From: Flavobacteriaceae bacterium | GTDB taxonomy: Bacteria; Bacteroidota; Bacteroidia; Flavobacteriales; Flavobacteriaceae | Assembly (NCBI GenBank): GCA_003443635.1 | Contig: CP031964.1 | Location: forward strand, 2,140,321 to 2,204,320 | DNA length: 64,000 nt | Direction: 5' to 3' | Shown: one piece after another, positions 28,942 to 38,580 of the stretch | How positions within the stretch are numbered: position 1 is the stretch's first letter | Layout of the letters: each line of letters starts with the position of its first letter | Program-made: the position numbers and the translations under genes | Notes under the pieces: model-generated | The model's input: the letters and a program-made list of their open reading frames with translations, nothing else | Told to the model about the DNA's origin: nothing | Database searches by the model: none

Positions 28942-28949
28942 TAGATTTG
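28942..28949 (+). promoter_or_regulatory. Promoter -7 element for the 28985 gene
   Basis: TAGATTTG fits TAnnTTTG, with TTTTC 18 nt upstream as a possible -33 element. The start would fall near 28956, about 30 nt before the ATG. Confidence 0.5.
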
Positions 28950-28984
28950 CGTTAATCACATAATAAGAATTTAATACAGTAAAT

Positions 28985-29722
28985 ATGTTAAAACTAACTA
29001 TTGCAGCTGTTGCTGTAATCGCACTTACAATTGGTATTGTATGGGTAATCGACAAATTCGTTCCTAAAAAAATCAAACCAGCAATATTATTAGCACTTTG
29101 GGCTTTAATTATTTATTTAGGTTATGCAACATTTATGTCTGTTTACGGAGAGATAAAATTTAATAAATTAAAAGATGATCGTTACGCCAAAATAATACCA
29201 AGTTTAATTGATATTAGAGATTCGCAATTAGCACATAGAACTGTTACTGGGAGGTTTGAAAGTAATTTTGATAATTTAATTAAATTTATAGATACTGCTC
29301 AATTTACATTAACACAACGAAGAGATACTACTGTTTTAGATGAAGAGGCTACACGTCGTTTTAGAGTTGATCAATATAAATCTATTATAGTTATCGATAC
29401 ATTAGGATATAAACCTGTAAAAGATTCTTTATTTAAAGGAGATTCTCGTTATAAAACAATGATGAATGTTCCTGTTGGAAAACCAGGCGCAAAGTTTGAA
29501 TTAAAATCTGGATTTATAGAGCAAAATGGTATACAAATTCCTGTTTTTGAAGCTAAAGTTTTAAAATCTATTATTCTGCACGATCAACCTGAAGATTTTG
29601 TTATTAAAGAAAATCAAGTGATTTCTGTTGATCAAGTAAATGGTAATGCTATTATTGTAGGCTCTATGGAAGAAGTTAATACTAATGGAAACTGGCCAAA
29701 AAATTATTCAAGCAAGCAATAA
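28985..29722 (+). CDS. Conserved membrane-anchored protein, unknown function
   Basis: 245 residues. Two membrane helices at the N-terminus (about 3-24 and 32-53) are followed by a soluble domain of about 190 residues, probably outside the inner membrane. The soluble part begins DRYAKIIPSLIDIRDSQLAHR and has alternating charged and beta-strand-like regions. I recognise no named domain. It overlaps the DUF3822 gene by 38 bp and so forms an operon with it and rsmD. Confidence 0.75.
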   Translation: MLKLTIAAVAVIALTIGIVWVIDKFVPKKIKPAILLALWALIIYLGYATFMSVYGEIKFNKLKDDRYAKIIPSLIDIRDSQLAHRTVTGRFESNFDNLIKFIDTAQFTLTQRRDTTVLDEEATRRFRVDQYKSIIVIDTLGYKPVKDSLFKGDSRYKTMMNVPVGKPGAKFELKSGFIEQNGIQIPVFEAKVLKSIILHDQPEDFVIKENQVISVDQVNGNAIIVGSMEEVNTNGNWPKNYSSKQ

Positions 29723-30527
29723 CATAAGCAAATTTGCTAATCATAAGTTGTCCATTCAAGTTAGCTTGAGTGGACTTTCTTTTTGCATTTTAAACTGGAG
29801 TTCATCAACTTTTATTTATTATAAATCTGTCCGTTTTGATAAAAAACGAACGCCTTCCCAAGTTTTAGATAAACTTATTCATTGCTTTAATAATGAAGAA
29901 TTATTGCAACAGCAGTTTAAAAATGTAATAGTAATACATAATAATGAGTTATCAACTTTTGTACCTAAGCCATTATTTAGTAAAGAACATTTAGCTGACT
30001 ATTTAAAGTTTAATTCTAAAATACTTAAAACAGATTTTATAGCCTATGATGAAATATTAATAAATGATAGTATTAATATTTATGTTCCTTATGTAAATAT
30101 TAATAATTATTTATATGATAAATTTGGGGAGTTTGAATTTAAACATACATCGTCAATATTATTAGAATCAATTTTAAATTTAGAAAAAAACTCAACTTCT
30201 CATAAAGTAATAATTAATGTGTCTGAAACTCATTTTGAATTATTTGCATTAAATAAGCATCAATTATTACTTTACAATATATTTGAGTTTCATACTAAAG
30301 AAGATTTTATCTATTATATTTTATTTACTTTGGAACAGCTAGAGTTGAATCCAGAAGAAGTTAAAGTAATTTTATCTGGCAATATTTTTGAAAATGATGA
30401 ATTATATTCTGTAGTATATAATTATATCAGGCATATTGATTTTCTGAATTCGACTACGCCACATAAATTAGCAGAAGGTGTTAGTTCTTCTCTTTTAAAC
30501 AATCTTACTCTTATAAATAGCTTTTAA
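29685..30527 (+). CDS. DUF3822 family protein
   Basis: 280 residues. The pattern LSIQVSLSGLSFCI near residue 22, followed by two repeats of an actin/ASKHA-like fold with an ILSGNIFE segment near 230, matches the DUF3822 proteins of Bacteroidota. The family resembles an ATPase fold but no function is established. The first 38 bp overlap the upstream gene and its TAA shares one base with the rsmD ATG (TAATG), so translation is tightly coupled in this three-gene unit. Confidence 0.85.
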   Translation: METGQKIIQASNNISKFANHKLSIQVSLSGLSFCILNWSSSTFIYYKSVRFDKKRTPSQVLDKLIHCFNNEELLQQQFKNVIVIHNNELSTFVPKPLFSKEHLADYLKFNSKILKTDFIAYDEILINDSINIYVPYVNINNYLYDKFGEFEFKHTSSILLESILNLEKNSTSHKVIINVSETHFELFALNKHQLLLYNIFEFHTKEDFIYYILFTLEQLELNPEEVKVILSGNIFENDELYSVVYNYIRHIDFLNSTTPHKLAEGVSSSLLNNLTLINSF

Positions 30528-31063
30528 TGCGTATTATCTCAGGAATTTATAAAGGAAGGCGTATTAATGCTCCAAAAAAGCTACCTGTACGACCTACAAC
30601 AGATATGGCTAAAGAAGGATTATTTAATATTATAAATAATCTATATTATTTTAATGAAATATCTGTTTTAGACTTATTCTCTGGTACTGGTAACATTAGT
30701 TATGAATTTGCATCTAGAGGTGCCACACAAATTACAAGCGTTGATCAAAATTATGGCTGCATAAAATTTATAAATGAAACTGCAGAAGTTTTTAAAATGC
30801 CAATACAAACTATAAAAAGTAATGTCTATAAGTTTTTAGAACAAGTAAAATTTAAATATACTATTATTTTTGCTGACCCCCCTTATGGGTTTTCTTTAGA
30901 TGAGTTTTCTAAAATTCCAGAATTAGTATTTAAAAACCAATTATTAGATTCTGAAGGCATTTTAATTATAGAACATTCTAAACATACTGATTTATCAAAT
31001 TTAGCTAATTATTGTTATTCCAAAAGTTATGGTGGTAATATGTTTAGTTTTTTTGAAATTTGA
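30527..31063 (+). CDS. rsmD: 16S rRNA (guanine(966)-N(2))-methyltransferase RsmD
   Basis: 178 residues. It begins MRIISGIYKGRRI and has the SAM-binding motif DLFSGTGN (about 46-53) and the catalytic ADPPYGF (about 119-125), typical of RsmD. It methylates G966 of 16S rRNA in the 30S subunit. The ATG overlaps the upstream TAA by one base. Pairing with DUF3822 is common in flavobacteria. Confidence 0.94.
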   Translation: MRIISGIYKGRRINAPKKLPVRPTTDMAKEGLFNIINNLYYFNEISVLDLFSGTGNISYEFASRGATQITSVDQNYGCIKFINETAEVFKMPIQTIKSNVYKFLEQVKFKYTIIFADPPYGFSLDEFSKIPELVFKNQLLDSEGILIIEHSKHTDLSNLANYCYSKSYGGNMFSFFEI

Positions 31064-31229
31064 CAAACACTTCAATTTAGCATAATTCGTTTTATTTCAG
31101 TATATTAGCAATCGTTCCTTTTTAATATCACCTTAACCAATTACTAACTTGCTTATCGTTATAAGCTCTATTTTTATCTGTTTTTATTCTTCAGTTATGG
31201 TTAATTATTACTAACCAAAAACCAACATT

Positions 31230-31994
31230 ATGAAAATTTTAAAAACAGGATTTTTAACTTTAGTACTATTAGTATTCTCTTTTAGTATAATCCAAGCACA
31301 AGACACACAACCAACAATGTTTGCTGTTCATACCGACAATGTTCATTTTTCAATGGCCCCTCAATATGAACAAGTAATGAAAGAGCTTCTCGACAACTTT
31401 ACAAAATACAATATCCAAGATGTGAGCTGGACTAGCATTAGTGTAGAAGATGGTCGTTATGTACATGTAGGACCTATAAATAGTATGGCAGATTTAGATA
31501 AAAACCCAATGGGAACATTATTTGAAAATATGGGAACAGAAGCAGCTACTCAATTATTTAATAAAATGGATGAGTGTTATGATTCTCACACAGACAATGT
31601 GGTACATTATATTCCAGAATTATCATTTAACCCAGAGAGTGCAGAATCTATTGAAGATAAAAATCATAGAGAATATCATTTTTTATATTATGCACCTAAA
31701 AATGAAGCTGCAATAACAGAAGCAATGAAAGCTGTTAAGGCTCTTTTTGAAGCCAAAGGCATTAAAAACGGTTATAGTATTTATAAAAGTGGTTTTGGGT
31801 CTCCTGAAAGTTATTATATGGTATCTGTTGCTGCTAAAGATGGTGTAGAAATGGCTCAAACTGGAAAAGCAAATAATGAAGCTTTTGGAGAAGAAGGAGA
31901 TGCAACTTTTTTTAATGTTATTAAACTCACAACTCGATATGATCAAGTGGAAGGTACAATAAGGCCAGATTTAAGCTATACCCCAAAACAATAA
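31230..31994 (+). CDS. Exported protein of unknown function
   Basis: 254 residues, signal peptide ending IIQAQ (about 24). The mature part shows two similar halves, each with a strand-helix-strand pattern (VSWTSISVEDGRYVHV in the first, ESYYMVSVAAKDGVEM in the second), suggesting tandem ferredoxin-like domains; this is by eye only. No motif recognised. Followed by a terminator and the convergent rnpB. Confidence 0.7.
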   Translation: MKILKTGFLTLVLLVFSFSIIQAQDTQPTMFAVHTDNVHFSMAPQYEQVMKELLDNFTKYNIQDVSWTSISVEDGRYVHVGPINSMADLDKNPMGTLFENMGTEAATQLFNKMDECYDSHTDNVVHYIPELSFNPESAESIEDKNHREYHFLYYAPKNEAAITEAMKAVKALFEAKGIKNGYSIYKSGFGSPESYYMVSVAAKDGVEMAQTGKANNEAFGEEGDATFFNVIKLTTRYDQVEGTIRPDLSYTPKQ

Positions 31995-32001
31995 AATTAT
32001 A

Positions 32002-32032
32002 AAACCCTTTTTAATTTTATTAAAAAGGGTTT
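32002..32032. terminator. Intrinsic terminator between the 31230 gene and rnpB
   Basis: A perfect 13-bp stem AAACCCTTTTTAA / TTAAAAAGGGTTT with a 5-nt loop. It can serve the plus-strand gene and also the minus-strand rnpB transcript. Confidence 0.8.
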
Positions 32033-32039
32033 ATTTAAG

Positions 32040-32357
32040 AGTAAGTAAATCTATAAGCCGAATTCTGTATTCGCTTAGCGAATCCCTATCATTTATCTAC
32101 GTTTATTGTTACCAATAAACTTTAGCTGTTTACCCTCCAACATCGCACGTGTTACACTTAAACGTTGGTATACATAACATTGCACCACATAGAGTTTACC
32201 TGATTTCACTACAGCATTATCTGTACATTCTTTCTGTTGCACTTTTCCTAATCTCACGATTGACGGTCATTAACCGCTATGCTACACTATGGTGTTCGGA
32301 CTTTCCTCTTTAAGTCAAAAATTGATTTAACATAAAGCGATAAGGCAATTTACTTGA
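32040..32357 (-). ncRNA. rnpB: RNase P RNA (bacterial class A)
   Basis: Read on the minus strand, the diagnostic 5' block GAGGAAAGTCCGAACACC and the 3' block ACAGAATTCGGCTTAT are present at the expected distance. The terminal P1 helix forms from AAGTAAAT (32355-32348) and ATTTACTT (32050-32043). RNase P RNA is the catalytic part of the enzyme that matures tRNA 5' ends. A TACCTTTG promoter element sits 5-6 nt before the 5' end, and a terminator hairpin lies just past the 3' end, so both ends are supported to within a few bases. Confidence 0.96.
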
Positions 32358-32360
32358 CTA

Positions 32361-32368
32361 CAAAGGTA
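32361..32368 (-). promoter_or_regulatory. Promoter -7 element for rnpB
   Basis: Minus-strand TACCTTTG fits TAnnTTTG and places the start at about 32355-32356, exactly at the beginning of helix P1. The same octamer precedes pyrR. Confidence 0.65.
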
Positions 32369-32445
32369 CAATTCTCAAGTATTATTTTTGTTAATAACTA
32401 TCCATAAAATACGCTTTAAGAATTTAAAGTTTTAAACTGAATTTT

Positions 32446-32453
32446 TAACTTTG
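32446..32453 (+). promoter_or_regulatory. Promoter -7 element for dnaX
   Basis: TAACTTTG fits TAnnTTTG and would start transcription near 32459, about 43 nt before the TTG start codon. Confidence 0.5.
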
Positions 32454-32501
32454 TTTTAATTCAATGTATATTTAGATTATACTCAATTAAATATAGAGAA
32501 A

Positions 32502-34271
32502 TTGGAACATTTTGTAGTATCGGCCCGTAAATATAGACCACAAACATTTAAAGATGTTGTAGGCCAGCAAGCTATTACAAATACATTACTAAATGCTATT
32601 GAAAATAATCATTTAGCACAAGCTCTGTTATTTACAGGGCCGAGAGGTGTTGGTAAAACCACATGTGCTCGTATTCTTGCTAAAATGATAAATAGCGACG
32701 GTACAGAAAATGAGAACGAAGATTTTGCATTTAACATTTTTGAGCTCGACGCTGCTTCTAACAATTCTGTGGATGATATAAGGAATTTAACAGATCAAGT
32801 TCGTATACCTCCTCAAATTGGAACATATAAAGTGTATATAATAGATGAAGTGCATATGCTATCTCAAGCTGCATTTAATGCTTTTTTAAAAACTCTTGAA
32901 GAGCCACCTGCTCATTGTATTTTTATTTTAGCGACTACAGAAAAACACAAAATTATTCCAACTATTTTATCACGCTGTCAGATATTCGATTTTAAGCGTA
33001 TTACTGTTAAAGATGCAAAAGAGTATTTGAAATATATTGCAGAACAGCAAAGTATTATTGCTGAAGATGATGCATTACATATTATCGCTCAAAAAGCAGA
33101 TGGAGCAATGCGTGATGCGCTTTCAATATTTGATAGAGTAGTCAGTTTTTCAGGTAAAAATTTAACACGCCAAGCGGTAACGGAAAACTTAAATGTTTTA
33201 GATTACGAAACATATTTTACAAGTACAGGTCTAATTTTAGAAAATAAAATACCTGAGTTATTATTACAATTCAACAATACTTTGTCTAAAGGATTTGATG
33301 GACATCATTATATTGCTGGCTTAGCATCACACTTCAGGGATCTATTAGTTTGTAAAACACCTCGAACTATAGATTTATTAGAAGTTGGTGAGCAAACTAA
33401 AGAAAAATATTTAAAGCAATCACAATTAGCCAGTCAGGCATTCTTGTTAGAAGGTATACGACTCGCTAATGATTGTGATTTAAAATATAAAACAAGTCGA
33501 AATCAGCGTTTATTAGTTGAATTATGCCTTATGCAGCTTGCCTCTATCAATTTTGATGGAGAAAAAAAAAATTATAAACATTATATAATTCCTGCATCAT
33601 ACTTTAAAAAGAAAGGTATTACACCTACTCCTGTTAAAATTCCTGATTCTGATTTACAAGAATCACCTAAACAAACTGTTACTATTACAGAAAATATAAT
33701 AACTGAAGTAGTTTCTGAAAACACACAAAAAGCTGTTAAAGTAGTAACAACAGATTCTGTTAAAGAACTTATAGAAAAAAAGCGTCCAAAAATTATTTTA
33801 AATAATCAAACAAAATCTGTTTCAGGCTTATCTTTAAGTAGTATTAAAAAGAAAAAAGAGCATCTTATAAAACAAATGGAAGTCATTCCTGAAAAAGATG
33901 ATTTACCTAAAGATGACTTTACTGAAGAGCAGATGCAAATTTTTTGGAAAGAATATATAAAAAAGATAGAACAGAAAGGACAGCATAATCTAGCCTCTAT
34001 TTTAAGTATTGATACTCCTAAGTTAAACGGCACAGCTATTTGTTTAGAGTTTCCAAACGCTACAAATAAAGTAGAATTAGAGCGTCAACAATATGAGCTT
34101 TTAGGGTTTTTAAGGCAAAAATTAAGTAATTATGATGTTAGTTTATCCATTACTATTAATGAAGAAATGGATAAAAAATATGCATACACACCTATGGAAA
34201 AGTATGAAAAATTAAAATCTAAAAATAAAACTTTAGATCTTTTAAGAACTACTTTTGATTTAGATATATAA
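32502..34271 (+). CDS. dnaX: DNA polymerase III subunit gamma/tau
   Basis: 589 residues from a TTG start; the resulting MEHFVVSARKYRPQTF matches the conserved beginning of flavobacterial DnaX and no ATG lies upstream in frame. The clamp-loader ATPase core has Walker A GPRGVGKTT (about 47-55), Walker B IIDEVHML and sensor SRCQIFDFK. The zinc-binding cysteine cluster of E. coli DnaX is missing between Walker A and FELDAASNN, as is usual in this phylum. The C-terminal half (about 370-589) is a charged linker plus a small tau-like domain. It loads the sliding clamp and couples polymerase to helicase. Confidence 0.95.
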   Translation: MEHFVVSARKYRPQTFKDVVGQQAITNTLLNAIENNHLAQALLFTGPRGVGKTTCARILAKMINSDGTENENEDFAFNIFELDAASNNSVDDIRNLTDQVRIPPQIGTYKVYIIDEVHMLSQAAFNAFLKTLEEPPAHCIFILATTEKHKIIPTILSRCQIFDFKRITVKDAKEYLKYIAEQQSIIAEDDALHIIAQKADGAMRDALSIFDRVVSFSGKNLTRQAVTENLNVLDYETYFTSTGLILENKIPELLLQFNNTLSKGFDGHHYIAGLASHFRDLLVCKTPRTIDLLEVGEQTKEKYLKQSQLASQAFLLEGIRLANDCDLKYKTSRNQRLLVELCLMQLASINFDGEKKNYKHYIIPASYFKKKGITPTPVKIPDSDLQESPKQTVTITENIITEVVSENTQKAVKVVTTDSVKELIEKKRPKIILNNQTKSVSGLSLSSIKKKKEHLIKQMEVIPEKDDLPKDDFTEEQMQIFWKEYIKKIEQKGQHNLASILSIDTPKLNGTAICLEFPNATNKVELERQQYELLGFLRQKLSNYDVSLSITINEEMDKKYAYTPMEKYEKLKSKNKTLDLLRTTFDLDI

Positions 34272-34285
34272 AAAACATAGTTTCA

Positions 34286-34849
34286 ATGAAAACAAAATTA
34301 TTACTTCTTTTTTTATTAACGATAAGTATTATTAGTTGTGATGGTAGGAAACGTACAAAACAAATTCTAGATAATTCTGTTTCTAAGTTTAAAGAAGTTG
34401 CACCACAAATAGATTTTAAAATTTATCACCCTAAAGTATATGCTGAAGTAGTAACAGATACATTACTTACCAATGATATGCACATCAATATTAAAAATCA
34501 CACATTAATGAATGAGCAAATTTTTATTAGCGAAATCATTGATAAAAATAAAATAAAAAAAGCTAAATATCATCGTAAATTCCAGTCAGAAATTAAAATT
34601 TATAAGAATTCAATTCCTATAGTAAAAATGATTATTAATGCTAAAGATTTTAAATTAAACACCAAAGATTTATTTTGGAACAATGCAACATTAGAACATG
34701 CTTGGGTTAATAAAAACACATCTACTTCAGAATTAATATATATTGATTTTTCGTTTATAAACCCTGTAAATCAATGTCACAAATTTTATAGAATGGAAGT
34801 AGATAAAAACGGGAATCAAAATATTTATTTATTAGAAGAACACGTATAA
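34286..34849 (+). CDS. Putative lipoprotein of unknown function
   Basis: 187 residues. The signal peptide ends in a lipobox ISIISC with the modified cysteine at residue 18. The mature part has a TLTNDM-like beta-rich start and a basic middle region (KIKKAKYHRK). No domain recognised. It follows dnaX by 14 bp and precedes miaE by 1 bp, so it probably belongs to the same transcript. Confidence 0.72.
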   Translation: MKTKLLLLFLLTISIISCDGRKRTKQILDNSVSKFKEVAPQIDFKIYHPKVYAEVVTDTLLTNDMHINIKNHTLMNEQIFISEIIDKNKIKKAKYHRKFQSEIKIYKNSIPIVKMIINAKDFKLNTKDLFWNNATLEHAWVNKNTSTSELIYIDFSFINPVNQCHKFYRMEVDKNGNQNIYLLEEHV

Positions 34850-34850
34850 T

Positions 34851-35432
34851 ATGCTAGGTTTAAAATTGCCAACAGATCCGCGTTGGGTAAATATTGTAGA
34901 GAAAAATATAGAAGAAATTTTAACAGATCACGCCTTTTGTGAGCAAAAAGCAGCAAGTACTGCAATCTCTTTTATTGTAAGTTTCCCTGAGTATACAGAG
35001 TTAATAACCGAAATGACTGCCTTGGTAAAAGAAGAGATTAGTCATTTTAAAATGGTACATGATAGGATTATTTCTCGTGGATGGGTTTTAGGAAGAGATC
35101 GTAAAGATGATTATGTACTACAGTTAGTTAAGTTTTTTCCTAAAGGCGGAAGCAGGACTACACAATTAGTACATCGACTATTATATGCTGCATTGATTGA
35201 AGCAAGAAGTTGTGAACGTTTCAGGTTACTTTCTGAAGAATTAGAAGATAAAGATCTTGCCAAGTTTTATAAAGACTTAATGGTAAGCGAAGCTAATCAC
35301 TATACTATGTTTTTAGGTTTTGCAAGAAAATATGGAAATAGAAAAGAAGTGGACAAGAAATGGGACCAATTACTTGAATATGAAGCCAAAATAATGGAAG
35401 GTTTAAGTACTTCAGAAACTATTCATGGGTAA
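34851..35432 (+). CDS. miaE: tRNA-(ms2io6A)-hydroxylase
   Basis: 193 residues. The carboxylate-bridged diiron ligands are visible: Glu and Glu-x2-His in LVKEEISHFKM, and Glu and Glu-x2-His in IEARSCERFR and SEANHYTM. It hydroxylates the isopentenyl group of modified adenosine 37 in tRNA. The protein starts MLGLKLPTDPRWV, typical for Bacteroidota members. It faces the convergent ppx across 7 bp. Confidence 0.92.
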   Translation: MLGLKLPTDPRWVNIVEKNIEEILTDHAFCEQKAASTAISFIVSFPEYTELITEMTALVKEEISHFKMVHDRIISRGWVLGRDRKDDYVLQLVKFFPKGGSRTTQLVHRLLYAALIEARSCERFRLLSEELEDKDLAKFYKDLMVSEANHYTMFLGFARKYGNRKEVDKKWDQLLEYEAKIMEGLSTSETIHG

Positions 35433-35439
35433 TAGTCTG

Positions 35440-36354
35440 TTATATGAAAGTTTTGCTAGGCACCTTTTCATAATAAATACTCTTTATGATTCCATCTGAC
35501 AACCCTATTTTTGGAACATATATATTTTTTGATTTACTCCACTTCATTGCAGACAAATAAATACGCATCGCTGGGATAATTACATCTGCTCTATCTTGAT
35601 TTAAATCTAATTCTGTAATACGTTCTTCATAAGAATAAGAAGTTAATGTTTGGTAATAACTTGTTAAGTAAAAATAAGTTAAAGGTTTACCAGCTGCCTT
35701 TCCTGAGATTTTAAAAATTTTATTAATATTTCCACCAAAACCTAATACATCAACTTTATCATATATTTTGGTATTAGTTTTTATCCAATCTTCAAGCTCT
35801 AACCAATCTTTTTGTCTTACAACATCATTTAAAAGGCGTACTGTTCCTATTCTAAATGATCTTGATGCTACATATTTCCCATTATGAGTTATGGTAAACT
35901 CTGTACTTCCTCCACCAACATCTACATACAAATAAGTTTTATTATGATCGATAAATGCATTTAAATCTGTTTGAGCTACAATAGCTGCTTCTTCTTTACC
36001 CCCAATAATATCGATAGAAATATTTGTTTCTTTAAAAATTTTTGCAGCTACCTCTTTTCCATTAATTGCTTCTCGCATTGCAGAAGTAGCACAAGCTTTA
36101 TAGTATACAACATTATTAGTTTTCATTAATAATTTAAAAGCTTGCATGGTATCTATCATACGACTTATATTTTCTTCTGAAATTTTTTCATTTAAAAATA
36201 CATCTGCACCCAAACGCACAGGAACACGTATTAAAGAACTTTTTTTAAAAAGTGTTGGTTTATCCTTTTTTTCAATAATATTAGATATTAAAAGGCGAAC
36301 AGCATTTGAACCTATGTCTATAGCTGCATACTTTTTTATAGATAATAAACTCAT
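35440..36354 (-). CDS. ppx: Exopolyphosphatase/guanosine pentaphosphatase family (Ppx/GppA)
   Basis: 304 residues, one ASKHA ATPase-like unit without the extra C-terminal HD domain of E. coli Ppx. The phosphate-binding start is AAIDIGSNAVRLL and a second loop is VDVGGGSTEF. It hydrolyses polyphosphate or pppGpp. The ATG overlaps the ppk1 stop by one base (TAATG), making a ppk1-ppx operon that both builds and degrades polyphosphate. Confidence 0.93.
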   Translation of the reverse strand: MSLLSIKKYAAIDIGSNAVRLLISNIIEKKDKPTLFKKSSLIRVPVRLGADVFLNEKISEENISRMIDTMQAFKLLMKTNNVVYYKACATSAMREAINGKEVAAKIFKETNISIDIIGGKEEAAIVAQTDLNAFIDHNKTYLYVDVGGGSTEFTITHNGKYVASRSFRIGTVRLLNDVVRQKDWLELEDWIKTNTKIYDKVDVLGFGGNINKIFKISGKAAGKPLTYFYLTSYYQTLTSYSYEERITELDLNQDRADVIIPAMRIYLSAMKWSKSKNIYVPKIGLSDGIIKSIYYEKVPSKTFI

Positions 36355-38417
36355 TATGCATTTACTTTATTAAGATAATAATTATAAGTATCAAACTGCG
36401 CTCGAACTTTAGGTAAATCGTTTCTTTTATATTTATTTATGATTTCAGTATTTAAAATTCTTGATTTTACATTATCATCCCAACAAATTTCAAAAACATC
36501 TATAAGTTCTTGTTTAATAGTATTATCAAAAATAGGACAGCTTACCTCTACTCTATTATCAATATTTCTAGTCATCCAATCAGCAGAGGATATAAAAACC
36601 TTCGGATCGTTATCATTACCAAAAATATAAAGTCGTGTATGCTCTAGAAATTTATCTACGATACTAATAACTTCAATATTTTCGCTCATTTTAGGAATAC
36701 CAGGTATTAAACAGCATATTCCACGAACAATCATTTGTATTTTAACTCCTGCATTACTAGCTTCATAAAGCTTATCTATCATTTTATAGCTAGAAATGCT
36801 ATTCATTTTTAATTTAATGTACCCTGGTTGCCCCAATTTCACATTTTCAATTTCCTCATCAATTAAAGCAAATAATTGGGATTGTGTATAATGAGGTGAC
36901 GTTATAATATACTTATATTTATAAATTATGTAGTTCGTATCTAAAAAATCGAAAACTTTATCAATATCTTTTAGTATTTTTTGATTAGAGGTAAATAAGG
37001 TAAAATCTGTGTAAATATTAGCGGTAGATTCATTAAAATTTCCAGTACTAATAAAACCGTAACGTTTAATTTTATCATTTTCTTCACGCTCAACTAAACA
37101 CATTTTGCTATGCACTTTTAAACCTTTTACTCCAAAGATTAAATTAACGCCTTCAGCTTCCATTTGTTCAGCATATTCAATATTTGCTTGCTCATCAAAT
37201 CTCGCTTGTAACTCGATAGACACAGTAACTTTTTTTCCATTTTTAGCTGCATTTATTAATGCGCTTGCAACATGTGATATTTTTGCTAATCTATAAATTG
37301 TAATCTTTATAGTTTTTACTTTAGGATCTAATGCAGCTTCTCTTAAAAACTTTACTATATAAGAAAATGTGTGATAGGGTGTATATAAAAGATAATCTTT
37401 TAAAGCTACTGCATTAAATATATTTTTATGCAGGTCTAAGTTCTTTACAGGTAATGGTTTTATCTTATCATAAAGTAAATCCTGTCTTCCTAAACTAGGG
37501 AACTTAATATAATCTCTTCTATTATGGTACTTTCCACCTGGTATAATACTATCTGTAGAAGTAATTCCCATTTTATTAAGAAGATATGCTAAGGTATCTT
37601 CACTTATATTATGATCATATACAAAACGTACTGGGTCTCCAATTTTTCTATCCTTAACACTATCTTCAATTTTCTTTAAAAAACTTTTACTCATATCACT
37701 ATCAAAATCTAACTCACCATCTCTAGTAATCTTTATCATATGAGCAGAAATTGATTGATAATCGAAAATATTAAAAATATCACCTAAAAAACATCTAATT
37801 AGATCATCAACCATAATGATATTATTCTTATCATCTTCAATAGGTAACACTACAAAACGATCTATCATTTTTGATATTTCTATTAACGCATATTGATTTT
37901 CGCAATCTTTAATAGTCATTTTTACTGCTAAATAAGCAGCTGAATCTACTAAAATTGGTAAATCCACGTTATCATTTAAAATAATAGTGACCAATGCTGG
38001 GCTTACTTTGTTATAGAAATATGAACGCAGGTAATTATATTGATTAGAGGTAATCTCAGTTTCGTTCAATAAAAAGATACGCTCTTGTTTTAATGACTCC
38101 CAAATACCTTTCAAAGTATTTAGGCTATCTTTTTGTTGTTTTATAACTGTTTTGGTAATAATCTCTAATAATTCTGTAGCTTTAATTCCTCCTAATGCAT
38201 TTTTTCCACTTTTACCTGCTTGCTGAATACGTTTTACAGTTGCATATCTAACCTTAAAGAATTCATCTAAATTATTAGAAAAAATCCCTATAAATCGAAG
38301 TCGCTCAATTAAGGGGACATTAACATCTGCTGCCTCCTGTAATACTCTTGCATTAAACTCTAACCAACTAATTTCTCTATTTATATATATATTCTTCTTT
38401 ATTTCAGGAGTATTCAT
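36354..38417 (-). CDS. ppk1: Polyphosphate kinase 1
   Basis: About 687 residues from the ATG at 38417; an ATG 12 bp further upstream (38429) is possible but lies only 5-7 nt after the predicted transcription start, so the inner one is preferred. The N-domain begins INREISWLEFNARVLQ. The phosphorylated histidine is in LKVHSKMCL and the second conserved His in EHTRLYIFG, each in a phospholipase-D-like domain. It reversibly makes polyphosphate from ATP. First gene of the operon with ppx. Confidence 0.95.
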   Translation of the reverse strand: MNTPEIKKNIYINREISWLEFNARVLQEAADVNVPLIERLRFIGIFSNNLDEFFKVRYATVKRIQQAGKSGKNALGGIKATELLEIITKTVIKQQKDSLNTLKGIWESLKQERIFLLNETEITSNQYNYLRSYFYNKVSPALVTIILNDNVDLPILVDSAAYLAVKMTIKDCENQYALIEISKMIDRFVVLPIEDDKNNIIMVDDLIRCFLGDIFNIFDYQSISAHMIKITRDGELDFDSDMSKSFLKKIEDSVKDRKIGDPVRFVYDHNISEDTLAYLLNKMGITSTDSIIPGGKYHNRRDYIKFPSLGRQDLLYDKIKPLPVKNLDLHKNIFNAVALKDYLLYTPYHTFSYIVKFLREAALDPKVKTIKITIYRLAKISHVASALINAAKNGKKVTVSIELQARFDEQANIEYAEQMEAEGVNLIFGVKGLKVHSKMCLVEREENDKIKRYGFISTGNFNESTANIYTDFTLFTSNQKILKDIDKVFDFLDTNYIIYKYKYIITSPHYTQSQLFALIDEEIENVKLGQPGYIKLKMNSISSYKMIDKLYEASNAGVKIQMIVRGICCLIPGIPKMSENIEVISIVDKFLEHTRLYIFGNDNDPKVFISSADWMTRNIDNRVEVSCPIFDNTIKQELIDVFEICWDDNVKSRILNTEIINKYKRNDLPKVRAQFDTYNYYLNKVNA

Positions 38418-38440
38418 GAATTTTTGCATTTTATCATTAA

Positions 38441-38448
38441 CAAAGATA
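38441..38448 (-). promoter_or_regulatory. Promoter -7 element for ppk1-ppx
   Basis: Minus-strand TATCTTTG fits TAnnTTTG; transcription would begin near 38434-38436, which bears on the ppk1 start choice. Confidence 0.55.
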
Positions 38449-38580
38449 TTTTATTTATGTTACATTTTTTAGGCTTAAAAAAAATATTAATATTTTAATA
38501 AAAGAAATCTAAATCTTACAAATAAATGCATTTTGTCGATTTTTTTATAGTTTTAATGGATTTCATTGTATATTGCATGA

